In this document: piece after piece, positions 1 to 7,871 of the stretch | Numbering within the stretch: position 1 is the first letter of the stretch | Layout: each line of letters begins with the position of its first letter | Assembly: GCF_001766835.1 (NCBI RefSeq) | Contig: NZ_LKEU01000050.1 | Location: forward strand, 78,883-142,882 | Reading direction: 5' to 3' | DNA from: Acetobacterium wieringae | Lineage (GTDB): Bacteria > Bacillota > Clostridia > Eubacteriales > Eubacteriaceae | DNA length: 64,000 nucleotides | Program-made: the position numbers and the translations under genes | The notes under the pieces: model-generated | Seen by the model: the letters and a program-made list of their open reading frames with translations, nothing else | Database searches by the model: none | What the model was told of the DNA's origin: nothing

Positions 1-1190
1 AAAAATGAAATCGCCTGACCAAACGGCAAATGCGATAAGGTGACAAATAATCCGACCGCCACATCGCCGGTAATGGCCTCGGCAATACTTAGCTTATCGA
101 TGATTTCAAAATACAGGGCGGTTCCGCCAAATACCGCAAACCAGAGACAGCAAAAAAGCGCTGGGATGATGATCACACCCATGATAAACTCTTTGACCGT
201 TCGACCCTTTGAGATCCGGGCGATAAAAGTTCCCACAAACGGGCCCCAAGACATCCACCAGGCCCAATAAAAAATGGTCCAGTTACCCAGCCAGGGATCA
301 TCGCTAAATGGTGTTAAGGCCAGACTCATTGGCAAAATATTATGAAGATAGGCACTTAAACTGACAAAAAAAGTATCGATGATAAAAACCGTCGGACCGG
401 TAAAAAGCACAAAAATCATGATTAACAGCGCAATCACGATGTTGGTGTTACTGAGTATTTTTATTCCTTTATCCAGTCCCGTTATCGAAGAAATCAAAAA
501 CAGCACTGTAATGATGACAATAATGATAATCTGGACGGTGATCGTATTGGGGATGCCAAAAAGTGTTTTGAGACCGCCATTGACCTGCAATGCCCCCAAC
601 CCCAATGACGTTGCCACACCAATCACGGTTAAGACCAGCGCCAGCACATCAATCAGCTTGCCAGCAATTCCTTTGGACTTTTCACCCAGTAGCGGCTCAA
701 GGGTCGAGCTGATCAGACACGGCTGTTTTTTCTTGAAGGTGACATAAGCCAAAGCCAGACCAACGATGGCGTATATCGCCCAGGGGTGAAAACCCCAATG
801 CAAAAAGGCATACTGAAATGCCTTGCTGGCCGACTCACTGGAGGCCGCCTCAATCCCCAGCGGTGGCTGTAAGTAATGATAAACCGGTTCGGCCACGCCC
901 CAAAATACCAGGCCAATGCCCATCCCGGCACTAAAAAGCATGGCAAACCAGGAAAAATTTGAATACTCCGGTCGGTCGTCTTCATCCCCCAACCGCAGTT
1001 TTCCGTATTTACTGAAAGCCAGCCCCAGACAAAAAATCAGAATCCCCAGCACCGAGACCAGATAGAACCACCCCAGATTATGAGTAATCACACCAAACAG
1101 GACATTTGTCACATTCAGTAATTCATCGGTAAAAACAAATCCAAAAAACAAAAAAACAACTAACAAAACAAGTGAAATATAAAGTACCAT
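1..1190 (-). CDS. BCCT-family betaine/carnitine/choline transporter (3' end outside window)
   Basis: The minus strand is open from an ATG at 1190, preceded by an AGAGGAAG ribosome site, to the left edge, so about 396 codons are visible and the C-terminus is missing. The protein is hydrophobic throughout and carries the family signature GMGIGLVFWGVAEP near residue 90, followed by a YHYLQPP segment and a HWGFHPWAIYA segment typical of BCCT transporters. The family imports quaternary amines (glycine betaine, carnitine, choline) by Na+ or H+ symport at the cell membrane. It is the last visible gene of the minus-strand methyltransferase unit, so it most likely supplies that pathway's substrate. 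A hairpin and a possible internal promoter separate it from the preceding gene. The family call is firm; the substrate is inferred. Confidence 0.93.
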   Translation of the reverse strand, partial: MVLYISLVLLVVFLFFGFVFTDELLNVTNVLFGVITHNLGWFYLVSVLGILIFCLGLAFSKYGKLRLGDEDDRPEYSNFSWFAMLFSAGMGIGLVFWGVAEPVYHYLQPPLGIEAASSESASKAFQYAFLHWGFHPWAIYAIVGLALAYVTFKKKQPCLISSTLEPLLGEKSKGIAGKLIDVLALVLTVIGVATSLGLGALQVNGGLKTLFGIPNTITVQIIIIVIITVLFLISSITGLDKGIKILSNTNIVIALLIMIFVLFTGPTVFIIDTFFVSLSAYLHNILPMSLALTPFSDDPWLGNWTIFYWAWWMSWGPFVGTFIARISKGRTVKEFIMGVIIIPALFCCLWFAVFGGTALYFEIIDKLSIAEAITGDVAVGLFVTLSHLPFGQAISF

Positions 1191-1229
1191 AGTGTCTTCC
1201 TCTTTCTTATTCATGCACCAGTAATGCCA

Positions 1230-1258
1230 TCTATAAAGTATCAACCGATCAGGTACAA
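1230..1258 (-). promoter_or_regulatory. Possible internal promoter before the BCCT transporter
   Basis: On the minus strand a TTGTAC box (1253-1258) and a TATAGA box (1230-1235) are 17 bp apart, about 40 bp before the transporter start. Match to consensus is fair only. It would allow the transporter to be made separately from the methyltransferase genes. Confidence 0.4.
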
Positions 1259-1303
1259 TTTGCAACCAAAACTTTCTGTTGCGATTTACCACCCGCTTAA
1301 GCT

Positions 1304-1343
1304 AAAAACTTTCTCCATTGCAATGATCCGTGAGAAAGTTTTT
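1304..1343 (-). terminator. Hairpin between methyltransferase and BCCT genes
   Basis: A perfect 12-bp stem (AAAAACTTTCTC pairing with GAGAAAGTTTTT) lies 30 bp after the methyl-THF methyltransferase stop. On the minus strand it ends in a short T run, so it looks like a partial terminator or attenuator that lowers expression of the transporter relative to the upstream genes. Confidence 0.55.
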
Positions 1344-1374
1344 AACCCGGGTTTAAAGAAACATGCTTAAAAAA

Positions 1375-2178
1375 TTATTTGACTGGTCCGATTTGCCCTT
1401 GTCGGTAGGCTTTACTGTACTTACGACAGTGTTTATCCTGGCCGAGCAGGGCGTAGGTAGCAAAGATAGTACCCATCATATCACGGTTAAGCGGATCAAT
1501 GACCGCCGAATCCATTCCGGCTTCCATGGCAAAGGCCATGCAGGTTTTGTTCAGCAGTGAACGCACCGGTAAGCCAAACGACATATTGCTGATCGCTCCG
1601 GTTACATGAATAGTTGGATACAATGCTTTGATTTGGCGGATTTCCTCTGCGAAATTAAGCATCGAGTTGTTTTCAGTTGACAAGGCCATTACACAGGGGT
1701 CAATATGGATCCGATCGGGCGTAATCCCATATTTCGCCGCTTTTTCAACCATAATTTTGGTGATCGCTACCTTTGTTTCGACATCGCTGGGAATGCCCTT
1801 GTTATCACAAGTTAAACCAACCACCTGCCAGCTGTTTCCTTCCAGCAGCGGCAGTAACACCTCGCATTTATCGCCTTCTTCTGAAATCGAATTGATCAGG
1901 CCGGGCTTATTGGCATATTTAAAAACTGCTTCGATCACCCGGGGGTTCGGGCTGTCAAGACACAGTGGCGTATCGGTTGCATTCTGAACAATATCCATCA
2001 GCCATTTCAATGTTTCAATTTCAAATTCCGGTGCGGTGCTGGCACAGACATCAATATAAGTCGCTCCCGCCTCGGTTTGTTTGACCGCCAGAGCGGCGAT
2101 GTAATCAGCATCTTTTCTTTCGATCGCTGCTTTGACGGATGGAATCGTGCCGTTTATTTTTTCTCCAATTATTATCAT
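1375..2178 (-). CDS. Methyl-tetrahydrofolate:corrinoid methyltransferase (MtqA/MtgA type)
   Basis: This 267-aa protein has the pterin-binding, DHPS-like TIM-barrel layout of MtrH/MtvA/MtgA-type methyltransferases. It opens with MIIIGEKINGT, and has a CLDSPNP segment and a TGAISNMSFGLP segment that match the folate-binding strands of this family. The family moves a methyl group from a methylated corrinoid protein to tetrahydrofolate, feeding the Wood-Ljungdahl methyl branch in the cytoplasm. It sits downstream of a corrinoid protein and an MttB-family enzyme on the same strand, which is the standard three-part quaternary-amine demethylation set (compare MtpB-MtqC-MtqA in Eubacterium limosum). 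Family confident; exact orthology to MtqA or MtgA not settled. Confidence 0.9.
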   Translation of the reverse strand: MIIIGEKINGTIPSVKAAIERKDADYIAALAVKQTEAGATYIDVCASTAPEFEIETLKWLMDIVQNATDTPLCLDSPNPRVIEAVFKYANKPGLINSISEEGDKCEVLLPLLEGNSWQVVGLTCDNKGIPSDVETKVAITKIMVEKAAKYGITPDRIHIDPCVMALSTENNSMLNFAEEIRQIKALYPTIHVTGAISNMSFGLPVRSLLNKTCMAFAMEAGMDSAVIDPLNRDMMGTIFATYALLGQDKHCRKYSKAYRQGQIGPVK

Positions 2179-2301
2179 CTTTTATCTCCTTGAAATACAG
2201 ATAAAAGACAGTCTTTGTTACTGCCTTCTATCTGTTAAATTATCTTTTACCTAAATTATTTTTGAATGTCTGCTCATTTACCGTTTGGTTGAGCTGATTA
2301 A

Positions 2302-2934
2302 TTACGCAACCCATTCCTGACAGATCTTGACACCTTCAGCGGCATTGGTTGTATATTGGTCAGCCCCAACATACTGGCAGGCTTCTTTAGTCACCGGATT
2401 TCCGCCAATAATAATTTTGGCGTCAATTCCTGATGATTTTAACATCTCTACGGTTTCCTTCATGGCATCGATAGCCAGGGTCAAAACACCGCTCATTCCG
2501 ATGATGCAGCCCTGATTTTCTTTGGCGGTCTTAACAAACAGTTCCGGCGCAACATCAATGCCCAGATCTATCACTTCAAAACCCGCTGCTTCTGACATGC
2601 TTTTGAAAATATTCTTACCGATATCATGTAAATCACCATGAACCGTACCAAGTATAATGGTCCCGGCAACTGTATCAGCGCCACTGCCCAGCACTGGTTT
2701 TAACAGATTGATAGACTCGGTTAATAGTTCACCGGCAAAAATCAGATCGCCTACAAAATAGTCGCCCTTTTCAAACAGTTCACCAACAATTGCCATACCT
2801 GCCTGACAGGCGGCAATGGCTTCCTGGGCTTCTGGTTCTGACGGACTCGCTTTAACAAACTCGTTGAGTAAATCCATTACCAGTTCTTCTTCCAAATCTC
2901 CTACTGCTTGTGTTAATTCTTTTAAATCTAACAT
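2302..2934 (-). CDS. Corrinoid (B12-binding) methyltransferase shuttle protein
   Basis: This 210-aa protein has the usual two parts of methyltransferase corrinoid proteins: a helical cap (residues 1-85) and a Rossmann B12-binding domain. The signature DLHDIG at residues 101-106 provides His103, the expected lower cobalt ligand. It accepts a methyl group from the substrate-specific MttB-family enzyme encoded upstream and passes it to the methyl-THF methyltransferase encoded downstream. Its length is normal for MtqC/MtgC/MttC-type proteins. The substrate class is inferred from its neighbour, since corrinoid shuttles look alike across substrates. Confidence 0.94.
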   Translation of the reverse strand: MLDLKELTQAVGDLEEELVMDLLNEFVKASPSEPEAQEAIAACQAGMAIVGELFEKGDYFVGDLIFAGELLTESINLLKPVLGSGADTVAGTIILGTVHGDLHDIGKNIFKSMSEAAGFEVIDLGIDVAPELFVKTAKENQGCIIGMSGVLTLAIDAMKETVEMLKSSGIDAKIIIGGNPVTKEACQYVGADQYTTNAAEGVKICQEWVA

Positions 2935-2966
2935 TTTTTTACCATTCCTTTTTTATTTTTTATTGA

Positions 2967-2988
2967 CATGATGGTTGCAACCATCATG
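2967..2988 (-). promoter_or_regulatory. 22-bp perfect palindrome between the MttB-family and corrinoid genes
   Basis: CATGATGGTTG is followed at once by its exact reverse complement, in the gap between two genes that look co-transcribed. There is no T run next to it on the minus strand, so it is more likely an mRNA stability or processing hairpin that sets the ratio of enzyme to corrinoid protein than a terminator. Function is inferred. Confidence 0.5.
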
Positions 2989-3021
2989 CCCTGGCCTGAT
3001 TCTTTATCAATTATATTTGTT

Positions 3022-4479
3022 TTAGAATTTTTCGCTTTCCGGCAGATAACGGTTTAACAGTTCCTGTTGTTTTTTGGTCAGGTCTGGAGCCTGATAGCTT
3101 TCCAATCGTTCTTCGATAATTTTTGAAGCCCGCTGTCTGATATCGCCCACTTCTTCAAAAATAACGGCTGGATCACCAGCGGTTTTATTAAAAATCTGTG
3201 ATAAGTGATGCTGATCGCGGTATTCTTTCGGGGTTCTTCCTGATAAATAATTACCCAGTGGGCCAGCCTTCTTGATTTCGTCAAAAACCTTACCGGCTTG
3301 TGTATCCGAGATTTTAATCCCTTTATTTAGTCGCATCAAAATGCGATTGACCTCTTCATCGAGAACAAATTTTTCATAACTGCCGACGGCGTAGGATTGA
3401 AGAATCCCGGCATTATTCAGCGCAAAGTCTGATTTTCCCAGGTAAGTGGTCATCAATGTCGTCATTGATTCAACCCCAGCCTGATAATCGGGTTTGAGTG
3501 AATCCGAACCACTGACACCGGTTCTGACTGGCAGACCATAGTAACGTCCCAAGGCCAATGTTGCCATTTGAATCAGCTGTGCTTCTGGTGCCCCAATGGC
3601 AATGGCTGTTTTACGCATATCCGTTGGTGAAGACACGGTTCCGTAAATAACCCCGACTCCCGGGTTAATCAATTGCGTTAAGACGATCCCGGCCAGAATC
3701 GTTGCATTGTCCTGAATTACCGAACCCATCAGTGCCGCTGGAGCGGTCAGATTGGTCATCGAACAGGTGATAATGGTAACCGGCTGACCTTCTTCAACCA
3801 GACCCATGATGTTATCTAGCACCTCATATGAGTAGCCGAGCGGTGAGAGCGCACAACAATTGGTTAACAATACCGGTCGATCCCAGATATCATAGAATTC
3901 CTTGTACAGGTTGGCAATTTCTTTGGCTGCATCCTTCAAACTCTGTTTTTTGACATTTAAACTGTTGGCAACATTGCCATAAGTTGGTCGGTCTGAATAT
4001 TTAAGACATAATGCCACCTGCGGGATATAGAAATTGTCCTGAGACTTGTCTAAATCCGGGGTATCATAGGCAGAATTATTGACAAAATCGGTCACATCAC
4101 TGGTATGCATCAGTTTTAAAAACTTAACCACATCCGGCAGTAATGCCGCTCTGTAGGTATCATCTTCAAACAAGAATTTTGAAGGACCGTAACAGCCCAC
4201 TGTTTTTGGTTTGAAACGCTCACCAATGTGTGTTTCACCAGCACTGGTGGTCACCGCAAATGATTTCGGTGCTGTCGCCAGGGCTTTGTTTAAAAGTTCT
4301 TCACTTATTTTTACAATATTCCCTTCGACAGTTGCACCATGTTTCTTAAAGATCGCCAAGGCCTCTTCACTGGCAAAGGAAACACCGACTTCTTTTAAAA
4401 CTTTTAAAGAATACTCGTGCAGCAGTTCCACATCGCTGGTGGAAACGTATTTTTCATAAAAGCGTCTGTTCATATACAT
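3022..4479 (-). CDS. MttB-superfamily quaternary-amine methyltransferase, non-pyrrolysine
   Basis: This 485-aa protein matches the trimethylamine methyltransferase (COG5598) family over its full length, with an N-terminal RRFYEKYVSTSD segment and a central region around TGVSGSDSLKPDYQAG. There is no in-frame TAG codon, so it belongs to the large group without pyrrolysine, whose known members demethylate glycine betaine, proline betaine, carnitine or butyrobetaine rather than trimethylamine. It transfers the methyl group to the downstream corrinoid protein. A GGAGG sits 9 bp before the ATG at 4479; a second ATG lies two codons in. It is the first gene of a unit read from a near-consensus promoter. 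The exact substrate cannot be read from the sequence. Confidence 0.92.
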   Translation of the reverse strand: MYMNRRFYEKYVSTSDVELLHEYSLKVLKEVGVSFASEEALAIFKKHGATVEGNIVKISEELLNKALATAPKSFAVTTSAGETHIGERFKPKTVGCYGPSKFLFEDDTYRAALLPDVVKFLKLMHTSDVTDFVNNSAYDTPDLDKSQDNFYIPQVALCLKYSDRPTYGNVANSLNVKKQSLKDAAKEIANLYKEFYDIWDRPVLLTNCCALSPLGYSYEVLDNIMGLVEEGQPVTIITCSMTNLTAPAALMGSVIQDNATILAGIVLTQLINPGVGVIYGTVSSPTDMRKTAIAIGAPEAQLIQMATLALGRYYGLPVRTGVSGSDSLKPDYQAGVESMTTLMTTYLGKSDFALNNAGILQSYAVGSYEKFVLDEEVNRILMRLNKGIKISDTQAGKVFDEIKKAGPLGNYLSGRTPKEYRDQHHLSQIFNKTAGDPAVIFEEVGDIRQRASKIIEERLESYQAPDLTKKQQELLNRYLPESEKF

Positions 4480-4506
4480 TTGAAATAACCTCCGAATTTT
4501 TTTAAT

Positions 4507-4528
4507 AAATACATGTATTTCGCAATTA
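4507..4528. promoter_or_regulatory. Operator candidate, copy 1 (methyltransferase side)
   Basis: Positions 4511-4528 read ACATGTATTTCGCAATTA, and the same 18 bases recur at 4736-4753. Here they extend into a 14-bp perfect palindrome, AAATACATGTATTT (4507-4520). The site lies immediately after the -10 box of the minus-strand promoter, where a bound repressor would block initiation. The identical sequence in both arms of a divergent gene pair points to one shared regulator, not encoded in view. Confidence 0.7.
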
Positions 4529-4529
4529 A

Positions 4530-4559
4530 ACTATAGCACGGCTCCCAAATTGTTGTCAA
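4530..4559 (-). promoter_or_regulatory. Promoter of the methyltransferase unit
   Basis: On the minus strand TTGACA (4554-4559) and TATAGT (4530-4535) are 18 bp apart, a strong match to the housekeeping sigma consensus. Transcription would start near 4523, inside the candidate operator, and run into the MttB-family gene. Confidence 0.82.
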
Positions 4560-4694
4560 TACTTATTTTGTAATCGAAACCAGACTTCCTGGTGATCTAC
4601 ATTATAAAGATTTTGCATAAATATTTCTGAAACACCTCAATTTTCTGGCATTTTATTAAGATATTTGGTTGTTTTCCTTTCTTAAAAATAATTG

Positions 4695-4723
4695 TTGACC
4701 GTTTACATTTATCGTGTTATACT
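4695..4723 (+). promoter_or_regulatory. Promoter of the MFS transporter gene
   Basis: TTGACC (4695-4700) and TATACT (4718-4723) are 17 bp apart. The predicted start near 4730 falls just before the second 18-bp operator copy. Confidence 0.8.
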
Positions 4724-4735
4724 CCATTGCATTAG

Positions 4736-4753
4736 ACATGTATTTCGCAATTA
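4736..4753. promoter_or_regulatory. Operator candidate, copy 2 (MFS side)
   Basis: This is an exact second copy of the 18-base sequence ACATGTATTTCGCAATTA found at 4511-4528, on the same strand. It is placed just downstream of the -10 box and 17 bp before the MFS start codon. Relative to transcription it is inverted compared with copy 1, as expected for a divergent pair sharing a regulator. Confidence 0.7.
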
Positions 4754-4770
4754 TGTTTCAGGAGGATGAA

Positions 4771-6057
4771 ATGAAAAATTTTGGATTTAAGAATGCAATG
4801 GTATTTTTAATACTCAGTGCTACGGTTGCCCTTGCCTATCAATTACCCTTTTTACGCTTTACCTTTTACGATCAATTTGCTGCTGCGTATCAGCTTAGCA
4901 ATACGCAAATTGGTGTTCTGGCCTCGGCACTGAATTTAACCTATACCTTCTGCTATCCGATCGGCGGTTGGATGGCTGACCGTTTCTCAATGCGCTCAAT
5001 GATTTCCACCACCCTGGCGGCTTATGCTGTGCTAACTTTCGCCTTTGCGATGACCACTAACTTTACGGCGCTGCTGATTATTCATTTTCTTTACGGATTT
5101 TTCGGTATTGCCACCCTGTGGTCAGCCTATCTCAAGGGAATCAGAAATTTGGCTAACGAAGACAATCAGAGTAAAATGTTCGGTGGCAGTGAAGCCTTGC
5201 GCGGCGTTATCCAAACCCTGATGGGTTTCGCATTTCTGGCGATTGTCGGTTTGGCCGCTACCCCAGCTGCCGGCATGAAGGTTCTCTTTATATTTGGCGC
5301 CGCTGTTTGTGCCCTGTTTTTTGTTCTGGCCCTGCTCTTTCTTCCCAAAACAGATATCAAACACGAAACGCAGGCAGTCGTTAACGAAACCAAATACAGC
5401 GTTATGGATGTCCTGAAAAACAAAGGCGTCTGGATTACGATCCTGGTGATTATGTTTGCCTATCTTACCTGGGCCATTGGAAATGCCTACATGACGACCT
5501 ATACGGTGCAGGTGCTTAACATCTCAACAACAACAGCCAGCGCGATTGGTATCGTCCGCAGTTACATCATTGTCTTGTTAGCCGGGGTAATCGGCGGCTT
5601 TTTCATGGATAAGTTCACTTACAAAGGCAAAGGTTTTATGATCGCTTTTGGCGCCATCGCCGCTGCCTTGGTTGCTCTGCTCTTCTCTGCCAAGGTGATC
5701 GCCATCAGCATTATCCTGACCCTGGTGATCGCTTTTATCGCAAACATCATGAAATCCACTTACTGGTCAATTATGGATCAGGCTGGTATCCCCGTTGGAA
5801 TGACCGGAATGGCTACAGGTATTATCTCATTTATCGCTTTTATCCCGGATGTCTTCTACGGCCTGATTTGCGGTAAGTGGCTCGATGATGCCAAAGCTGC
5901 CGGTGATATTGCCACTGGCTTCAACCAGATTTTTATCTTACTGATTATTTGTGCGATCCTCGGAATTGGCTCCTCGTTGTTACTTGTAAAACGCACCAAC
6001 GATTTAAAAAACTCTGTGTCACCAGAATTAAAAGCTGAAACTACTCCCGTCTCCTAA
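4771..6057 (+). CDS. MFS transporter, divergent from the methyltransferase unit
   Basis: This is a 428-aa, twelve-segment major facilitator protein. The frame is open from 4714, but the ATG at 4771 is preceded by AGGAGGATGAA and gives a normal N-terminus (MKNFGFKNAM), while 4714 lies within the promoter. An inter-helix GGWMADRF motif follows the second membrane segment, as in MFS proteins. It shares an operator candidate with the MttB-family unit, so it probably moves either the methylated substrate or the demethylated product (for example dimethylglycine, proline or norcarnitine, depending on the enzyme). That role is inferred from position only; no substrate-specific motif is recognised. 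A strong terminator follows. Confidence 0.9.
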   Translation: MKNFGFKNAMVFLILSATVALAYQLPFLRFTFYDQFAAAYQLSNTQIGVLASALNLTYTFCYPIGGWMADRFSMRSMISTTLAAYAVLTFAFAMTTNFTALLIIHFLYGFFGIATLWSAYLKGIRNLANEDNQSKMFGGSEALRGVIQTLMGFAFLAIVGLAATPAAGMKVLFIFGAAVCALFFVLALLFLPKTDIKHETQAVVNETKYSVMDVLKNKGVWITILVIMFAYLTWAIGNAYMTTYTVQVLNISTTTASAIGIVRSYIIVLLAGVIGGFFMDKFTYKGKGFMIAFGAIAAALVALLFSAKVIAISIILTLVIAFIANIMKSTYWSIMDQAGIPVGMTGMATGIISFIAFIPDVFYGLICGKWLDDAKAAGDIATGFNQIFILLIICAILGIGSSLLLVKRTNDLKNSVSPELKAETTPVS

Positions 6058-6065
6058 AAAATCAG

Positions 6066-6104
6066 GCTCCAACTGGATATCATTCCGGTTGGAGCTTTTT
6101 CTTT
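6066..6104 (+). terminator. Terminator after the MFS gene
   Basis: An 8-bp stem, GCTCCAAC pairing with GTTGGAGC, is followed by a T-rich tract. Confidence 0.85.
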
Positions 6105-6142
6105 TCCTAAAAATTTTTCTGTCTTTTTAAATTATTTCGAAT

Positions 6143-6180
6143 CAAAAAAAGCGCCTGACCAAACAATATTGGTCAGACGC
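6143..6180 (-). terminator. Terminator after glyA
   Basis: On the minus strand GCGTCTGACC pairs with GGTCAGGCGC (one mismatch) and is followed by seven T residues, 17 bp after the glyA stop. Confidence 0.85.
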
Positions 6181-6196
6181 TCTGCTATTAAAATTT

Positions 6197-7438
6197 TTAA
6201 TCCATCAAGTCGGGATATAAGGGATATTTTTCAGTTAAAAAGGCGACCTTTTCCAGGGCCAGTTCCATGTCTTTTTTAATCAGTGCCGCTTCAATGGCAT
6301 CGGCAACCACTTCCATGTCCGCTTCCACCAATCCCCGGGTGGTTACGGCAGGTGTTCCGACCCGGATGCCGCTGGTCACAAAAGGACTTTCCTTATCATA
6401 AGGAATGGCGTTTTTATTGGCAGTGATGTTGACTTTTCCCAAGGTTTCATCGGCCTCTTTCCCGGTCAGGCCGACCTTGCTGACGTCTAACAGCATCAGG
6501 TGATTGTCGGTGCCACCGGAAACGATTCGAAAGCCCCGTTTTTCCAGCGCCGCCGCCAATACTTTAGCGTTCTTGACCACCTGTTCCTGATAGGCCTTAA
6601 ACTCAGGTGTTGCGGCCTCTTTGAAAGCAATGGCCTTAGCGGCGATCATATGCTCCAGGGGACCGCCCTGGGTACCGGGAAAGACACCCTTATCGATCAG
6701 CTTGGCATATTCTTTTTTGCAGAGAATAATCCCCCCACGAGGACCCCGCAAGGTTTTATGGGTAGTGGTGGTAACAAAATCGGCATAAGGCACCGGACTT
6801 TGATGTTGTCCAGCCGCCACCAGACCGGCAATGTGAGCCATATCCACCATCAGATAACACCCAGCGGCCTTGGTCAGCTTTGAAATCCGTTCAAAGTCGA
6901 TGGCGCGAGGGTATGAGCTGGCGCCAACTACTACCAATTTGGGCTGGTGTTCGTTGATCAGCTTCTCGATCTCATCATAATCGATGGTTTCGGTTTCCTG
7001 ATTCACCCCATAAGAAATGAAATTGTAATATATTCCAGAAAGATTGGCCGGACTACCGTGGGTTAAATGACCGCCCTGATCCAGGCGCATCCCCAGAACC
7101 GTATCACCCGGTTGCAGAACTCCCATGTAAACTGCGGTATTGGCCTGGGCTCCAGAATGAGGTTGGACGTTGGCGTGTTCGGCACCAAATAAGGCCTTGG
7201 CCCGATCAATAGCGATCTGTTCAATGGTATCCACATGAACACAGCCACCGTAGAAACGGTGTCCCGGCGTACCTTCGGCGTATTTATTGGTTAAATGACT
7301 CCCCATGGCTAACATCACTGCGTCTGACACAAAGTTCTCAGAGGCGATCAGCTCTAAATGACTTTGCTGTCGATGCAATTCCTTTTTCATGAGTTCATAA
7401 ATCTCAGGATCAGCAACTTTTACTTTTTCAAAATACAT
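6197..7438 (-). CDS. glyA: Serine hydroxymethyltransferase
   Basis: This enzyme interconverts serine plus tetrahydrofolate with glycine plus methylene-THF, using pyridoxal phosphate. The PLP-binding lysine is Lys228 in TTTTHKTLRGPRGG. The segments SENFVS, YAEGTPGHRFYGG and QPHSGAQAN are all diagnostic. The frame is open from 7510, but the ATG at 7438 has GGAGG five bases upstream and gives 413 aa, the normal family length, so I place the start there. It follows a small membrane protein gene by 22 bp and is probably read from the same promoter. In an acetogen it links one-carbon metabolism to glycine and serine. Confidence 0.98.
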   Translation of the reverse strand: MYFEKVKVADPEIYELMKKELHRQQSHLELIASENFVSDAVMLAMGSHLTNKYAEGTPGHRFYGGCVHVDTIEQIAIDRAKALFGAEHANVQPHSGAQANTAVYMGVLQPGDTVLGMRLDQGGHLTHGSPANLSGIYYNFISYGVNQETETIDYDEIEKLINEHQPKLVVVGASSYPRAIDFERISKLTKAAGCYLMVDMAHIAGLVAAGQHQSPVPYADFVTTTTHKTLRGPRGGIILCKKEYAKLIDKGVFPGTQGGPLEHMIAAKAIAFKEAATPEFKAYQEQVVKNAKVLAAALEKRGFRIVSGGTDNHLMLLDVSKVGLTGKEADETLGKVNITANKNAIPYDKESPFVTSGIRVGTPAVTTRGLVEADMEVVADAIEAALIKKDMELALEKVAFLTEKYPLYPDLMD

Positions 7439-7460
7439 AATTTCCTCCATAAAACTCTTT

Positions 7461-7649
7461 CTAATAGTCATTTCGCCGATTTGAAAGCCTTTCAAGGGAA
7501 GCCGCAACACTTTTTAAATAGATCGATATTTCTTCAATTTTCACTTTGAAATAAAATACAAACATGATGCCTGACATCAAAAAAAAGATCAGTAATATCG
7601 GGATGATACTCCAGGCCACACCGGCCATACTATTTATAAATTGATTCAT
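7461..7649 (-). CDS. Small single-span membrane protein, function unknown
   Basis: A 62-aa protein starts at the ATG at 7649, which has GGAGG five bases upstream; an earlier ATG at 7661 overlaps that ribosome site and is unlikely. One strongly hydrophobic segment (about residues 10-35) is followed by a charged amphipathic tail with an IYLKSVAASLERLS stretch. I do not recognise the family. It lies directly before glyA, downstream of a good promoter, so it is likely translated, but nothing in it suggests a role in glycine metabolism. Confidence 0.6.
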   Translation of the reverse strand: MNQFINSMAGVAWSIIPILLIFFLMSGIMFVFYFKVKIEEISIYLKSVAASLERLSNRRNDY

Positions 7650-7668
7650 ATCGTCCTCCATTAGGCCG

Positions 7669-7689
7669 CTGTCTTTCTATGAAAGACAG
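7669..7689 (-). promoter_or_regulatory. Leader hairpin before the small-protein/glyA unit
   Basis: CTGTCTTTC and GAAAGACAG form a perfect 9-bp stem with a 3-base loop. It sits between the promoter and the first ribosome site, and flanking GCCG/CGGC could extend it. It may shield the mRNA 5' end or tune translation. Confidence 0.5.
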
Positions 7690-7711
7690 TTGTACGGCAA
7701 TAACATTTACT

Positions 7712-7739
7712 ATTGTAACATTAAATTCTGATAATGCAA
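7712..7739 (-). promoter_or_regulatory. Promoter of the small-protein/glyA unit
   Basis: On the minus strand TTGCAT (7734-7739) and TACAAT (7712-7717) are 16 bp apart, about 65 bp before the small gene's start. Confidence 0.6.
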
Positions 7740-7871
7740 TACACATTCCATCATTTTTTGTGATTTGTTTTATGGTTTGGAAAATAAGGACCGCTTAGCA
7801 ATCGTGGCCAATCCCGAAAGTCCTAACCATGATTCCAAAAGCTAACACTATATGTGCAGATGTTTTTCTGA

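Noticed and set aside
713..985. A 90-aa minus-strand open frame at the left edge
   Set aside because: It is an out-of-frame shadow of the BCCT transporter gene, which has no stop inside the window and so is easily missed.
3022..4479. A pyrrolysine-containing MttB
   Set aside because: There is no in-frame TAG in the whole 485-codon gene, and no pyl genes are seen.
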